Of a DNA stretch of 14,811 nucleotides, positions 1 to 6,728 are shown piece by piece. The position numbers were made by a program, and so were the translations under genes. Position 1 is the first letter of the stretch. Each line of letters starts with the position of its first letter. Source of the DNA: Brevundimonas sp. UBA5866 (GTDB taxonomy: Bacteria; Pseudomonadota; Alphaproteobacteria; Caulobacterales; Caulobacteraceae). Below the pieces are notes generated by a model. The model was not told the DNA's origin and did no database searches. It saw only the letters and a program-made list of their open reading frames with translations. Location of the stretch: contig NZ_DJFS01000033.1 in assembly GCF_002432125.1 (NCBI RefSeq), positions 1-14,811 on the forward strand, in the 5' to 3' direction.

Positions 1-547
1 CCAACGACTCTGCCGGATAGGTCGCGCGGCTGATACCGCCCGCCCCGCCACCACCGCCGCCCGAGCGGTGTGTCGCGGCATAGCCGGACATGCCCGCCGC
101 CCCTGCACCGCCCCCGCCGACGCAGACCATTTCGACCCATCTGGCCCAAGCCGGAACGGATAGCGTCTCGTCGGATGTTACGGTTCGGGTTTCCCGACGC
201 GCAGAGCCCAGAGCGCGCCATTCGCCATCCAGACGGACAACCACCGCGCCCTCTTCCAGGACCGTCAGCCGCATACCTTCGGCAGGGTCGATCCGGACCC
301 ACCCGCCGATATCGGCACGGAGCAGATCGCCATGCGCGTATCCGCTCCAGCCATCGAACGGGTCGGGACCGACGATGAACATCGCGCCCTCCTCGACCAC
401 GCCGGGCGGTGAAGATCGCGTACGGCTTTGGGCAACGCTCTGGACCAAGGCATCCAGCCGCGTCATGGCCTCGTTCACCGTCACATGTTTCTGAAGCTGG
501 CCAGCCGCCACATAAGGCAATCCCAGCCGCGCACTGACATCCGTCAT
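1..547 (-). CDS. DUF2793 domain protein with glycine-rich region, phage/GTA-type structural protein (C-terminus outside window)
   Basis: The reading frame starts with ATG at 547 and stays open to the left edge, giving 182 residues without a stop; the C-terminus lies outside. An AGGGAG Shine-Dalgarno sequence lies about seven bases upstream. The N-terminus (about residues 8-36) carries the DUF2793 hallmark LPYVAAGQLQKHVTVNEA followed by RLDALVQ. The last part seen is extremely glycine-rich (GGGGGGAGG preceded by CVGGGGAGAAG), as in glycine-rich tail-fibre or adhesin tips. DUF2793 proteins occur in alphaproteobacterial prophages and, from memory, at a detached tail-fibre locus of the Rhodobacter gene transfer agent. 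The likely role is therefore receptor contact by a phage or GTA particle; this is inference. No other phage gene lies in the window, so whether this is an isolated GTA satellite gene or a prophage edge cannot be decided here. Confidence 0.85.
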   Translation of the reverse strand, partial: MTDVSARLGLPYVAAGQLQKHVTVNEAMTRLDALVQSVAQSRTRSSPPGVVEEGAMFIVGPDPFDGWSGYAHGDLLRADIGGWVRIDPAEGMRLTVLEEGAVVVRLDGEWRALGSARRETRTVTSDETLSVPAWARWVEMVCVGGGGAGAAGMSGYAATHRSGGGGGGAGGISRATYPAESL

Positions 548-725
548 TACAGTCTCCCTATCGTTGGAGACCAGCATCCTCCGCCTGTCCACCAAGGCGC
601 GTACAAGCGGATGAAAGCGTAGCAATCCCTTATTTCACAATGGTTTGGCGTGTTAGATTATATCATCGAAAACAAGATTCCGGTCACGCTTGGACCCTGC
701 CGGTGTTTTCGCTATCGCTGATCGC

Positions 726-1694
726 ATGAGCTCCAAACGCCGCATTCTCCCAGCCCTCGCCAACATCGTCGCCTGTGCGATTACGCTCGCGCCCCTGGCC
801 ATTGCTTTGGCGGCCCTCAGCCGTAGTGACCACCCCTGGCCCGATCTGGCCAACCAGTTCGTCGCGCCGGCCCTGCTGGCCAGTGTGGCGTGGACGGTGG
901 TGCTGGGCCTGTTTCGCCTGCGCACCTCGGCTGTGTTTGCTCTGGTGGTCACGGCCCTGCTGACTCTGGCCGTTTGGCCCCAGTGGTTTCCGGCCCGCGG
1001 CAAGGCCGATCCAGCTTCGGAAAGCCTGACCGTCTATTCGGCCAATCTGTGGGCCCGCAATACCGATGTCAGGGCGATGGCGGCATCCATCAAAGCCGCC
1101 AATCCCGATGTGGTGCTTCTGGTTGAGCTGGGCGACGCGCCTTCATCCGAACTGGACACCCTGCTGCCGGACCACCCGTACCGTCTGGTGTCTTCGGTCG
1201 GAAACCGCAACGTCGCCCCTGCGCGCGCTCTCGTCGCCAGCCGCTGGCCGCTGGAAGCGATCGATGAAAACACGAACGACCGCTTGGTCGCCCTTTCGGC
1301 CAAGTCCGAGACGCCCCTCGGCCCCGTCGCTTTTTCCTCGGTCCACCTGACGCGGCCCTGGCCCTATCGCCAGCCGTTCGTACAGGTCGGCCAGGTTGAG
1401 GACCTTGCGATGGAGCGCCAGAGACTGGGCCAGACGGTCATTATTGCCGGTGATTTCAACAGCGTGTCTTCGGGCCGTATCGGACGCCAGATGAAGGAAA
1501 CCACCGGACTGGCGCCCGCCCCCGGTTTTCCCGGCACATGGCCTTCGAAATACCCGTCACCGCTGGGCATCACCATTGATCAGGTCTGGCACTCGACCGA
1601 CCTTGTCCTGACAGAGCGCAAGCTGGGCCGCAAAAACGGTTCGGACCACCGCCCCGTCATTACGCGCTATCGGAGGGCCGCAACCGATGGATGA
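726..1694 (+). CDS. Membrane-anchored endonuclease/exonuclease/phosphatase family protein
   Basis: A 322-residue protein with three hydrophobic segments at about residues 8-31, 46-64 and 68-86, followed by an EEP (DNase I/exonuclease III-like) domain facing away from a short linker. The catalytic signatures are all visible in order: Asn in YSANLW, Glu in VVLLVEL, His in SSVHLTRP, the D-x-N of VIIAGDFNSV, Asp in ITIDQVW and the closing GSDHRPV. The domain should be an active Mg-dependent phosphodiesterase. Membrane-tethered members of this family are common in proteobacteria, with substrates largely unknown; nucleic acid, phospholipid or phosphosugar are all possible. The ATG at 726 was preferred to an in-frame TTG at 690 because it starts just before the first membrane segment; neither has a strong Shine-Dalgarno sequence. 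The 3' end overlaps the end of cca on the opposite strand by 35 bases. Confidence 0.88.
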   Translation: MSSKRRILPALANIVACAITLAPLAIALAALSRSDHPWPDLANQFVAPALLASVAWTVVLGLFRLRTSAVFALVVTALLTLAVWPQWFPARGKADPASESLTVYSANLWARNTDVRAMAASIKAANPDVVLLVELGDAPSSELDTLLPDHPYRLVSSVGNRNVAPARALVASRWPLEAIDENTNDRLVALSAKSETPLGPVAFSSVHLTRPWPYRQPFVQVGQVEDLAMERQRLGQTVIIAGDFNSVSSGRIGRQMKETTGLAPAPGFPGTWPSKYPSPLGITIDQVWHSTDLVLTERKLGRKNGSDHRPVITRYRRAATDG

Positions 1695-2880
1695 TGGCCG
1701 CCAATCGTTCCGCGTGCCCCTCTGACGGGAAGTCGGCAGCGATCCATTCCTCCTGAAACCTTTTGAGTATGATCCCGGTCAGCGGGCCTGCCTTGATCCC
1801 CGAGCGTGAAAGATCGCGCCCGCTGACAGGCATAGGCGGTGGCTCCCACGCCATCGCCATCTGCCGCAACCCTGCATAGGGTGCCGCTTCGGGCTCGACC
1901 GCCTGGCGCAGGATCGAACGGTCACAGAAAGCCTGCACCCCGTCTGTCCAGACGACCGCCCGCATTGTCTGTTCCGTCAAAACATCGGGCAGAGGTTTGA
2001 TCGCAGCCAGCCACCGATCACGCTGCGCGTTCGACAGACGCAGCCGCTTGGCTTCGGCCACAACCTGCTCGGGCTCACGCGGCAACAGCGCCGCCAGCCT
2101 GAGCAGGGGATCGTCGGTCAGCTGTGCGACCGCCTCAAATCCGTCCGATGACAGTTGCGGCAGGATAACCTGCAGAACGCCCGCTTCGGTCATCGCCTCT
2201 ATGGCGGGAACAGGATTGGCCGCGCCCAGAAGTTTCAGCAGCTCTTTCGAAACCCGCTCTGCCGACAGGGACGCCACACCGTCCGCCAGTGCCGAGCAGG
2301 CGGCGTGCCCTTCCGGATCAACCGGACCTTTGCCGTACCAGGCCCAGAAACGATAGAAACGCAGGATACGCAGATAGTCTTCGCGGATACGCTGCCGCGC
2401 CTCCCCGACAAAGACGACGCGACGCGCCAATGCATCGGCCAACCCCCGTCCGGTAGGATCGTGGATGGCACCATCAGCGGATGCATAAAGGGCATTCAGG
2501 CAAAAATCGCGCCGCGCCGCATCTTCTGCCCAGTCGGTTGTAAAGGCCACCACCGCCCTGCGTCCGTCGGTTTCGACGTCCCGTCTTAGGGTGGTGATCT
2601 CGAACGGCCGGCCGCGCACTATGGCTGTCACCGTCCCGTGCTCGATGCCGGTCGGAACCGCGCGGATACCGGCTTTTTTCAAGGCGGCCAGAACCTGATC
2701 CGGCGTCAGGCAGGTGGCGATGTCGATGTCATCGACCTTGGCACCCAGTATCGCATTGCGCACACATCCGCCGACAAAGCGGGCGCAATCCGTCCCTCCG
2801 AAGGCTTCCAGTGCAGCGATCACCGCCTTGGAGCTGTCGGATGACAACCATGTCTGCTGGCCGAGATCAGGTGTACTCAC
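1660..2880 (-). CDS. cca: CCA tRNA nucleotidyltransferase
   Basis: A 406-residue class II nucleotidyltransferase of the poly(A) polymerase/CCA-adding family, which builds or repairs the 3' CCA of tRNA from CTP and ATP in the cytoplasm. The head motif GGCVRNAILG (37-46) is followed by the metal-binding D-x-D in VDDIDIA (D51, D53), then the RRDF motif (123-126) and REDYLRILRFYRF (166-178) of the neck region. The C-terminal half is helical body and tail. Length is normal. It is the last gene of a - strand operon, and its ATG overlaps the stop of the Nudix gene (four bases shared), indicating translational coupling. A poly(A) polymerase role cannot be excluded from motifs alone, but alphaproteobacteria normally carry one such gene and it is the CCA-adding enzyme. 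The visible tRNA gene encodes its own CCA, so repair may be a main use. Confidence 0.94.
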   Translation of the reverse strand: MSTPDLGQQTWLSSDSSKAVIAALEAFGGTDCARFVGGCVRNAILGAKVDDIDIATCLTPDQVLAALKKAGIRAVPTGIEHGTVTAIVRGRPFEITTLRRDVETDGRRAVVAFTTDWAEDAARRDFCLNALYASADGAIHDPTGRGLADALARRVVFVGEARQRIREDYLRILRFYRFWAWYGKGPVDPEGHAACSALADGVASLSAERVSKELLKLLGAANPVPAIEAMTEAGVLQVILPQLSSDGFEAVAQLTDDPLLRLAALLPREPEQVVAEAKRLRLSNAQRDRWLAAIKPLPDVLTEQTMRAVVWTDGVQAFCDRSILRQAVEPEAAPYAGLRQMAMAWEPPPMPVSGRDLSRSGIKAGPLTGIILKRFQEEWIAADFPSEGHAERLAAIIHRLRPSDSA

Positions 2881-3518
2881 GCCACCTTGCCCTCATACAG
2901 CCGGTCGCACAGGCGACGCAGAATGCCCGCGGTCACGCCCCAGATATAGTGCTCGCGATAAGGCATGGCCCAGAACCAGCGTCGCGGCTGCCCCTCAGGT
3001 TCATAATATTCCCGACGGTGATTGGCCGGATCCATAAGGAAGGACCACGGAGCCTCGAACACTTCGGCCACCTCGGCTGGGGACGGTTTCAGGACCGGCT
3101 CGCCCTTCAGCCAACCGACCACAGGGGTCACGGCAAAGCCCGTGCCCGTCTCATAGCCATCACCGACGCCCAGAATTTCCACCAGCTGCGGATCAAGTCC
3201 GACCTCTTCCCAGGCTTCGCGCAGGGCCGCTTCAACAGCCGTTTCTCCGGGGTCCAGCCGCCCACCCGGAAAAGCGATCTGCCCAGTATGGCTGGCCAGG
3301 GAATCCGAACGGCGCGTCATCAGCACTGTCGGTCCATCCGCACGATCCATGACCGCAATCAGCACCGCAGCCGGGCGCAGTGTGCGCTCAGGGCGTTCCA
3401 TCGCATCGTTGAGGTCGAAGTCCGAATACGGCGGCGTCTCATCCAGCCACCAATCCGAAGGGGCCTGCAGCCGCGACATCAATCGCGTACGCAGACACTC
3501 GGAGCGATGCTCCGTCAC
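2877..3518 (-). CDS. Nudix hydrolase, CoA pyrophosphatase (NudL/UPF0035) type
   Basis: A 213-residue Nudix protein. The Nudix box is complete: G86-x5-E92-x7-R100-E101-x2-E104-E105-x-G107, which binds the catalytic metal. It is preceded by LMTRRSDSLASHTGQIAFPGG (pattern at about 67-86), the signature of the NudL/CoA-pyrophosphatase branch, members of which split CoA or acyl-CoA into phosphopantetheine and 3',5'-ADP. Substrate assignment rests on this family signature only. The gene is coupled on both sides: its ATG overlaps the stop of the DUF1285 gene, and its stop overlaps the cca start, each by four bases. This trio is a recurrent alphaproteobacterial cluster. CoA and acyl-CoA clean-up would suit the acyl-CoA enzymes nearby, but those are separate transcription units. 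Confidence 0.92.
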   Translation of the reverse strand: MTEHRSECLRTRLMSRLQAPSDWWLDETPPYSDFDLNDAMERPERTLRPAAVLIAVMDRADGPTVLMTRRSDSLASHTGQIAFPGGRLDPGETAVEAALREAWEEVGLDPQLVEILGVGDGYETGTGFAVTPVVGWLKGEPVLKPSPAEVAEVFEAPWSFLMDPANHRREYYEPEGQPRRWFWAMPYREHYIWGVTAGILRRLCDRLYEGKVA

Positions 3519-4090
3519 AGGCCCGATCCCTTAGGCCCCAGAGCAAACACGCTCTCACCCGACCGGACAGCCAGTGTCCCGTCTATTTCCTGCGCGCGTT
3601 CAACCAGTTCATAGAAGACCGGCCGCACAATACGCGCCCACAGATCCCCGCGGACATGAACCCGCGGCGCGGGCTCGCCTGTCTCGGCGTCGGTTTCGAC
3701 CACGATGGCGTGCTCACCACCGGCAACCGCCTCATCGCCCTGATCCGTCACAAAAACCAGTTCGCCGGCTTCCTCGCGAACGCTGATGGCACGGAATGGC
3801 AGGTCTTCAACCGTGATCGCCAGTTTCTCGACCGGCGTGACCAGATGATAGCCATCCGGATCCTTTCTAAGGATCGTGCTGAACAGCCTCACCATTTCCG
3901 GTCGCCCGATCGGCGATCCCTCGTGCATCCACACGCCGTCCGCACGGATGACAATGTCGATGTCCCCGCAATGGTCGGGATGCCACAGATGGACCGGAGG
4001 CAATCCCCTGCCCGGTGCCTGCCTTGCCGCCTCGGCGACGGCTTGAAGCGGAGAGTTCTTGTGGTCCGGTTTGTCGGGCGGCGTTTGCAT
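3515..4090 (-). CDS. DUF1285 domain protein
   Basis: A 191-residue protein of the DUF1285 family. The characteristic block GDIDIVIRADGVWMHEGSPI is followed by GRPEMVRLFSTILRKDPDGY and LVTPVEKLAITVEDLPF. There is no signal peptide or membrane segment, so it should be cytosolic. The biochemical function of the family is unknown. It sits directly upstream of the Nudix and cca genes in a coupled operon, an arrangement conserved in alphaproteobacteria, which hints at a nucleotide- or RNA-related job without proving one. The ATG at 4090 was chosen; an in-frame GTG at 4117 would add nine residues, and neither start has a clear ribosome binding site. About 50 bases separate it from the GNAT gene upstream on the same strand, so they probably share a transcript. 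Confidence 0.88.
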   Translation of the reverse strand: MQTPPDKPDHKNSPLQAVAEAARQAPGRGLPPVHLWHPDHCGDIDIVIRADGVWMHEGSPIGRPEMVRLFSTILRKDPDGYHLVTPVEKLAITVEDLPFRAISVREEAGELVFVTDQGDEAVAGGEHAIVVETDAETGEPAPRVHVRGDLWARIVRPVFYELVERAQEIDGTLAVRSGESVFALGPKGSGL

Positions 4091-4141
4091 GCCCCGAATA
4101 TGGGCGGCAATGGCCACTATTTGAAGCCGTGAATTCCAGAG

Positions 4142-4657
4142 TCAGCTGACAGGCAGCACAGCACCGTCAGGCGACACACCGTTCAAAGGCAGCCACATGA
4201 CCCGCGCCGGATTGACCGGACCGCCAAACACGGCCTTGGGCGCAGGCTGGAACCCGAAACGCTCGAAATAGGGAGGGTCGCCAATCAGAAGGATGCCGTC
4301 CAGTTCCATCCGGCGCGCTTCCTCGATACAGCGGGCGACCAACTGGCCGCCCAATCCAGTGCTACGGATGGTCTTGGCAACCGCGATCGGCCCCAGAAAC
4401 GCAGCCTTCGCCTCACCGGACCGGACCGCCCACAATCGAACCGATCCAATCAGGGCCTGATGTTCGTCGCGGATCGTGAAGCCTGCGATCAGGGCCGATT
4501 TTTCACGCAGGCGCTCGGCCGTCTTGGCAAAACGGCCCGGCCCGAAGGCCGCCATGACCAGCGCATCCACGTCGCCAGCATCCTCGCGTTGCTCGCGGTT
4601 GATCACCACCTCGCGGGCGGGATCAAAATCGGACGGGGACGCGTGCACTATGTTCAT
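4142..4657 (-). CDS. GNAT family N-acetyltransferase (YhbS-like)
   Basis: A 171-residue Gcn5-related acetyltransferase. The acetyl-CoA pyrophosphate loop is in LGPIAVAKTIRSTGLGGQLV (loop RSTGLG, about 98-103), and the region LLIGDPPYFERFGF (about 123-136) matches the YhbS-like branch. The acceptor substrate (small amine, tRNA-derived or protein) cannot be told from sequence. It is the first gene of the - strand run that continues through DUF1285, Nudix and cca, with a gap of about 50 bases to the next gene. The intergenic region behind its ATG (4658-4756) carries a palindrome and a GANTC site and is the likely promoter region of the whole run. The Shine-Dalgarno sequence is weak. Confidence 0.9.
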   Translation of the reverse strand: MNIVHASPSDFDPAREVVINREQREDAGDVDALVMAAFGPGRFAKTAERLREKSALIAGFTIRDEHQALIGSVRLWAVRSGEAKAAFLGPIAVAKTIRSTGLGGQLVARCIEEARRMELDGILLIGDPPYFERFGFQPAPKAVFGGPVNPARVMWLPLNGVSPDGAVLPVS

Positions 4658-4694
4658 GGCGGCGCACTAGGGCTAAGCTCACGACGAATCAATC

Positions 4695-4704
4695 ATCAAT
4701 TGAT
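4695..4704. promoter_or_regulatory. Perfect 10-bp palindrome in the GNAT-cca operon promoter region
   Basis: ATCAATTGAT is its own reverse complement and lies about 40 bases upstream of the GNAT start in an AT-richer patch. A GANTC site (4686-4690) lies just beside it, and a short inverted repeat, CGCCA-TT-TGGCG, follows a few bases further on. The position suits an operator for a dimeric regulator, but a 10-bp palindrome can occur by chance. Confidence 0.3.
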
Positions 4705-4756
4705 CGCAAACCCGCCATTTGGCGATTACAGCCAAGCTAACTGTGGGTATTCGCCC

Positions 4757-5521
4757 CTAGCCGAAATTCGGCTGCCGTTTCTGCATGAAGGCCATGAAGG
4801 CTTCCATCGCCTCGGGGCTTTGCATCTGGGCACTGAAGATCGAGCCTTCACGCTGCATCAACTCCCACATGGCCGAAGCATCGCGCATCAGGGCCTTGGT
4901 CTGGCGCAGGGCATTTGGAGCACGTTTGGACAGACGCTGGGCGATATCGATGGCTACGGCCTCGACGACATTGCAGGGCACCGCACGGTTGGCCAGCCCC
5001 CACTCATAGGCCTGACCGCCATCGATCGGTTCACCCAGAGCAAACATTTCGAACGCGCGCGGATGACCGATCATGCGTGGCAGCAAAAGGGTCGAAGCCG
5101 CTTCGGGCACCAGCGCCAGGTTCACGAACGGCGTGGACAGCTTGGCGTCCTTGGCCACAACGACAAAGTCGCAATGCAGAAGCATGGTCAGGCCCACGCC
5201 CACCGCACGGCCGCGCACAGCCGCGACCAGTGGCTTGTCCAGATCGGCCAGCGATTTCAGGAATTTGAAAACATCGCTGTCCACCAGATCGCCACCGGAC
5301 TGACCCAGCTTCATGAAGTCGGCGATGTCGTTGCCGGACGAGAAATCATCGCCCTCGCCCGAGATCATCACGGCGCGCACGGCGTCATCTGTACGCGCGC
5401 GGTTGAATGCCTCGGTCATGGCCAGATACATGGCCTGGGTAATGGCGTTCTTCTTGTCCGCACGGTTCATGGCGACGTACATCACGCCGTCCTCGATACG
5501 GGTCTTGATATGCTCCGTCAC
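4757..5521 (-). CDS. Enoyl-CoA hydratase/isomerase family protein, ECI2-like (probable delta3-delta2-enoyl-CoA isomerase)
   Basis: A 254-residue crotonase-fold protein. The oxyanion-hole segment FSSGNDIADF (60-69) closely resembles that of peroxisomal enoyl-CoA isomerase ECI2, and the later ALVPEAASTLLLPRMIG places a glutamate (E140) where ECI-type isomerases have their single catalytic acid. The second crotonase glutamate is missing: the VGVGLTMLLHCD segment has no acid. This favours a double-bond isomerase for unsaturated fatty acyl-CoA over a hydratase. The GTG start at 5521 overlaps the TGA stop of the metallo-hydrolase gene upstream (GTGA), indicating translational coupling; an in-frame ATG at 5545 lies inside that gene and is less likely. 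Acyl-CoA substrate and isomerase activity are family inference. Confidence 0.88.
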   Translation of the reverse strand: MTEHIKTRIEDGVMYVAMNRADKKNAITQAMYLAMTEAFNRARTDDAVRAVMISGEGDDFSSGNDIADFMKLGQSGGDLVDSDVFKFLKSLADLDKPLVAAVRGRAVGVGLTMLLHCDFVVVAKDAKLSTPFVNLALVPEAASTLLLPRMIGHPRAFEMFALGEPIDGGQAYEWGLANRAVPCNVVEAVAIDIAQRLSKRAPNALRQTKALMRDASAMWELMQREGSIFSAQMQSPEAMEAFMAFMQKRQPNFG

Positions 5522-6603
5522 CGGATGTCCTCCACAATGGTCCACCAGTCCACACCGTCGGCATCACGCCGCCGAACAGCCCGGCCCTGTGCTTCTAGAT
5601 AGTTTAAATGTGCCAGCGATTCTGCTGTGGCCATGCCCAAAACTTCGGGGCCGACACTGCGCGCAAACAGCGCACCGAACACATCCACGGCACGGCACGG
5701 TTGCTTCAGCGAACGTTCCAGCCGCTTTAGCCCCACATGATGGCCGCGGATAAGCGCCTCCAGCCGCGCGGTGACACCATAAAACGGCTCACCGTGCGAA
5801 GGCAGGACCAGAAGGTTTTCCGGCAGCCGCGCCTTCAGGGATTCCAGCGAATGAAGCCAGTCATCCAGGGGATTGGCCAGCGGCTCGCCATCCCAGACCC
5901 CGATATTGGATGATATCTTCGGAAGTATCTGATCGCCCGCGATGAAGGTGTCATCGTCCTTTCGCCACAGACAGACGTGTTCGGGGCTGTGCCCCTCGCC
6001 GACGACAACCGTCCAGACGCGCCCGCCAATGGTCAGCTCGTCCGCATCCTTGAGCCGCACATATTGCTGGGGAACGGGGGACATGATGCGCGAAAAGCGC
6101 CCGCGACGGGCTTTCCATCGCTCGATGTCCTCGCCGGTCCATCCCGCGGAACGGAAAAAAGCCTCGGCTGTGCCAGAGGCCGGTGCCGCATCCTCTGCGA
6201 CATAGAAATGGGCACTGAGATATTCCAGACGCGACATCAGCAAGGGGGCGTCATAGCGTCGGCACAGCCACCCCGCTGCCCCCAGATGGTCAGGGTGCAT
6301 ATGGGTGACCACCACGCGACCAACCGGCAGATTTCCGAGCGCACCGCCCAGAGCCTCTTCCCAACCGGCGCAAGTCTCTGGGGTATAAAGACCGGCATCG
6401 ACCACGACCCAGCGATCACCGTCCGCAATCGCATAGATATTTATATGGTCCAGCGCCATCGGCAGGCCGAAACGCAGCCAGAACACACCCTGCGCCACCT
6501 CGATCGCCTCACCGGTGCGGGGAAGCGCGGCCTGCGGATAGGTCAGCCCCCGCTCTACGCGGGCCAGATCCGTTGTGGTGCCGTCGGCCAAGTACGTCTC
6601 CAA
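5518..6603 (-). CDS. Metallo-beta-lactamase fold hydrolase
   Basis: A 361-residue MBL-fold hydrolase with a full di-metal site: HMHPDH (101-106), H205 in GEGHSPEHV, D224 in IAGDQILPKI and H270 in LPSHGEPF. The last roughly 70 residues, with RRRDADGVDWW, look like the helical/winged tail often found on this branch. No signal peptide is visible. Substrates of this branch are unknown; thioester, lactone or phosphoester are all possible. Being coupled to an enoyl-CoA isomerase gene suggests a thioesterase- or lactonase-like step in acyl-CoA use, which is inference. The start is a TTG at 6603 behind an AGAGAG ribosome-binding-like sequence; no ATG or GTG gives a full-length protein. Confidence 0.88.
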   Translation of the reverse strand: METYLADGTTTDLARVERGLTYPQAALPRTGEAIEVAQGVFWLRFGLPMALDHINIYAIADGDRWVVVDAGLYTPETCAGWEEALGGALGNLPVGRVVVTHMHPDHLGAAGWLCRRYDAPLLMSRLEYLSAHFYVAEDAAPASGTAEAFFRSAGWTGEDIERWKARRGRFSRIMSPVPQQYVRLKDADELTIGGRVWTVVVGEGHSPEHVCLWRKDDDTFIAGDQILPKISSNIGVWDGEPLANPLDDWLHSLESLKARLPENLLVLPSHGEPFYGVTARLEALIRGHHVGLKRLERSLKQPCRAVDVFGALFARSVGPEVLGMATAESLAHLNYLEAQGRAVRRRDADGVDWWTIVEDIR

Positions 6604-6665
6604 TCGAAACTCTCTTATCGACTTGTCAGATTTTGGCCCTTTGGTCCAGAGTACAGATTGATCCT

Positions 6666-6697
6666 GCCTTGACCGTGCTTCGGACTACGGCCAAGGC
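6666..6697. promoter_or_regulatory. Imperfect inverted repeat in divergent promoter region
   Basis: Arms GCCTTGACCGT (6666-6676) and ACGGCCAAGGC (6687-6697) pair over 11 positions with one mismatch, around a 10-base spacer. On the - strand RNA the odd pair becomes a G-U wobble. The repeat lies between two divergent starts (6603 - and 6729 +), where no terminator is expected, and no T-tract follows on either side. It could be an operator shared by both genes or a 5'-leader hairpin of the exported-protein mRNA. Confidence 0.5.
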
Positions 6698-6716
6698 TGC
6701 GTAAACCTTCGTGGCC

Positions 6717-6721
6717 AGGAG
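6717..6721 (+). promoter_or_regulatory. Ribosome binding site that fixes the start of the exported protein
   Basis: AGGAG lies seven bases before a GTG at 6729. The upstream in-frame GTG (6711) lacks such a site, and an ATG at 6722 is in another frame. The GTG at 6729 also starts directly with a basic, then hydrophobic signal peptide. Confidence 0.7.
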
Positions 6722-6728
6722 ATGCCCC

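Noticed and set aside
70..494. Two overlapping + strand frames at the left edge
   Set aside because: The - strand frame here is open from 547 to the edge, has a good ribosome binding site and the DUF2793 signature; the + frames are Arg/Pro-rich shadows.
690..725. TTG start for the EEP protein
   Set aside because: It would add twelve residues without a ribosome binding site; the ATG at 726 directly precedes the first membrane segment.
2811..3614. 267-residue open frame on the + strand
   Set aside because: It is antisense to the Nudix gene with an intact Nudix box; the translation is Arg/His/Pro-rich with no motif.
4460..5602. 380-residue open frame on the + strand
   Set aside because: It runs across the GNAT and enoyl-CoA isomerase genes on the other strand, both with clear family motifs; its His/Gln-rich translation has no recognisable domain.
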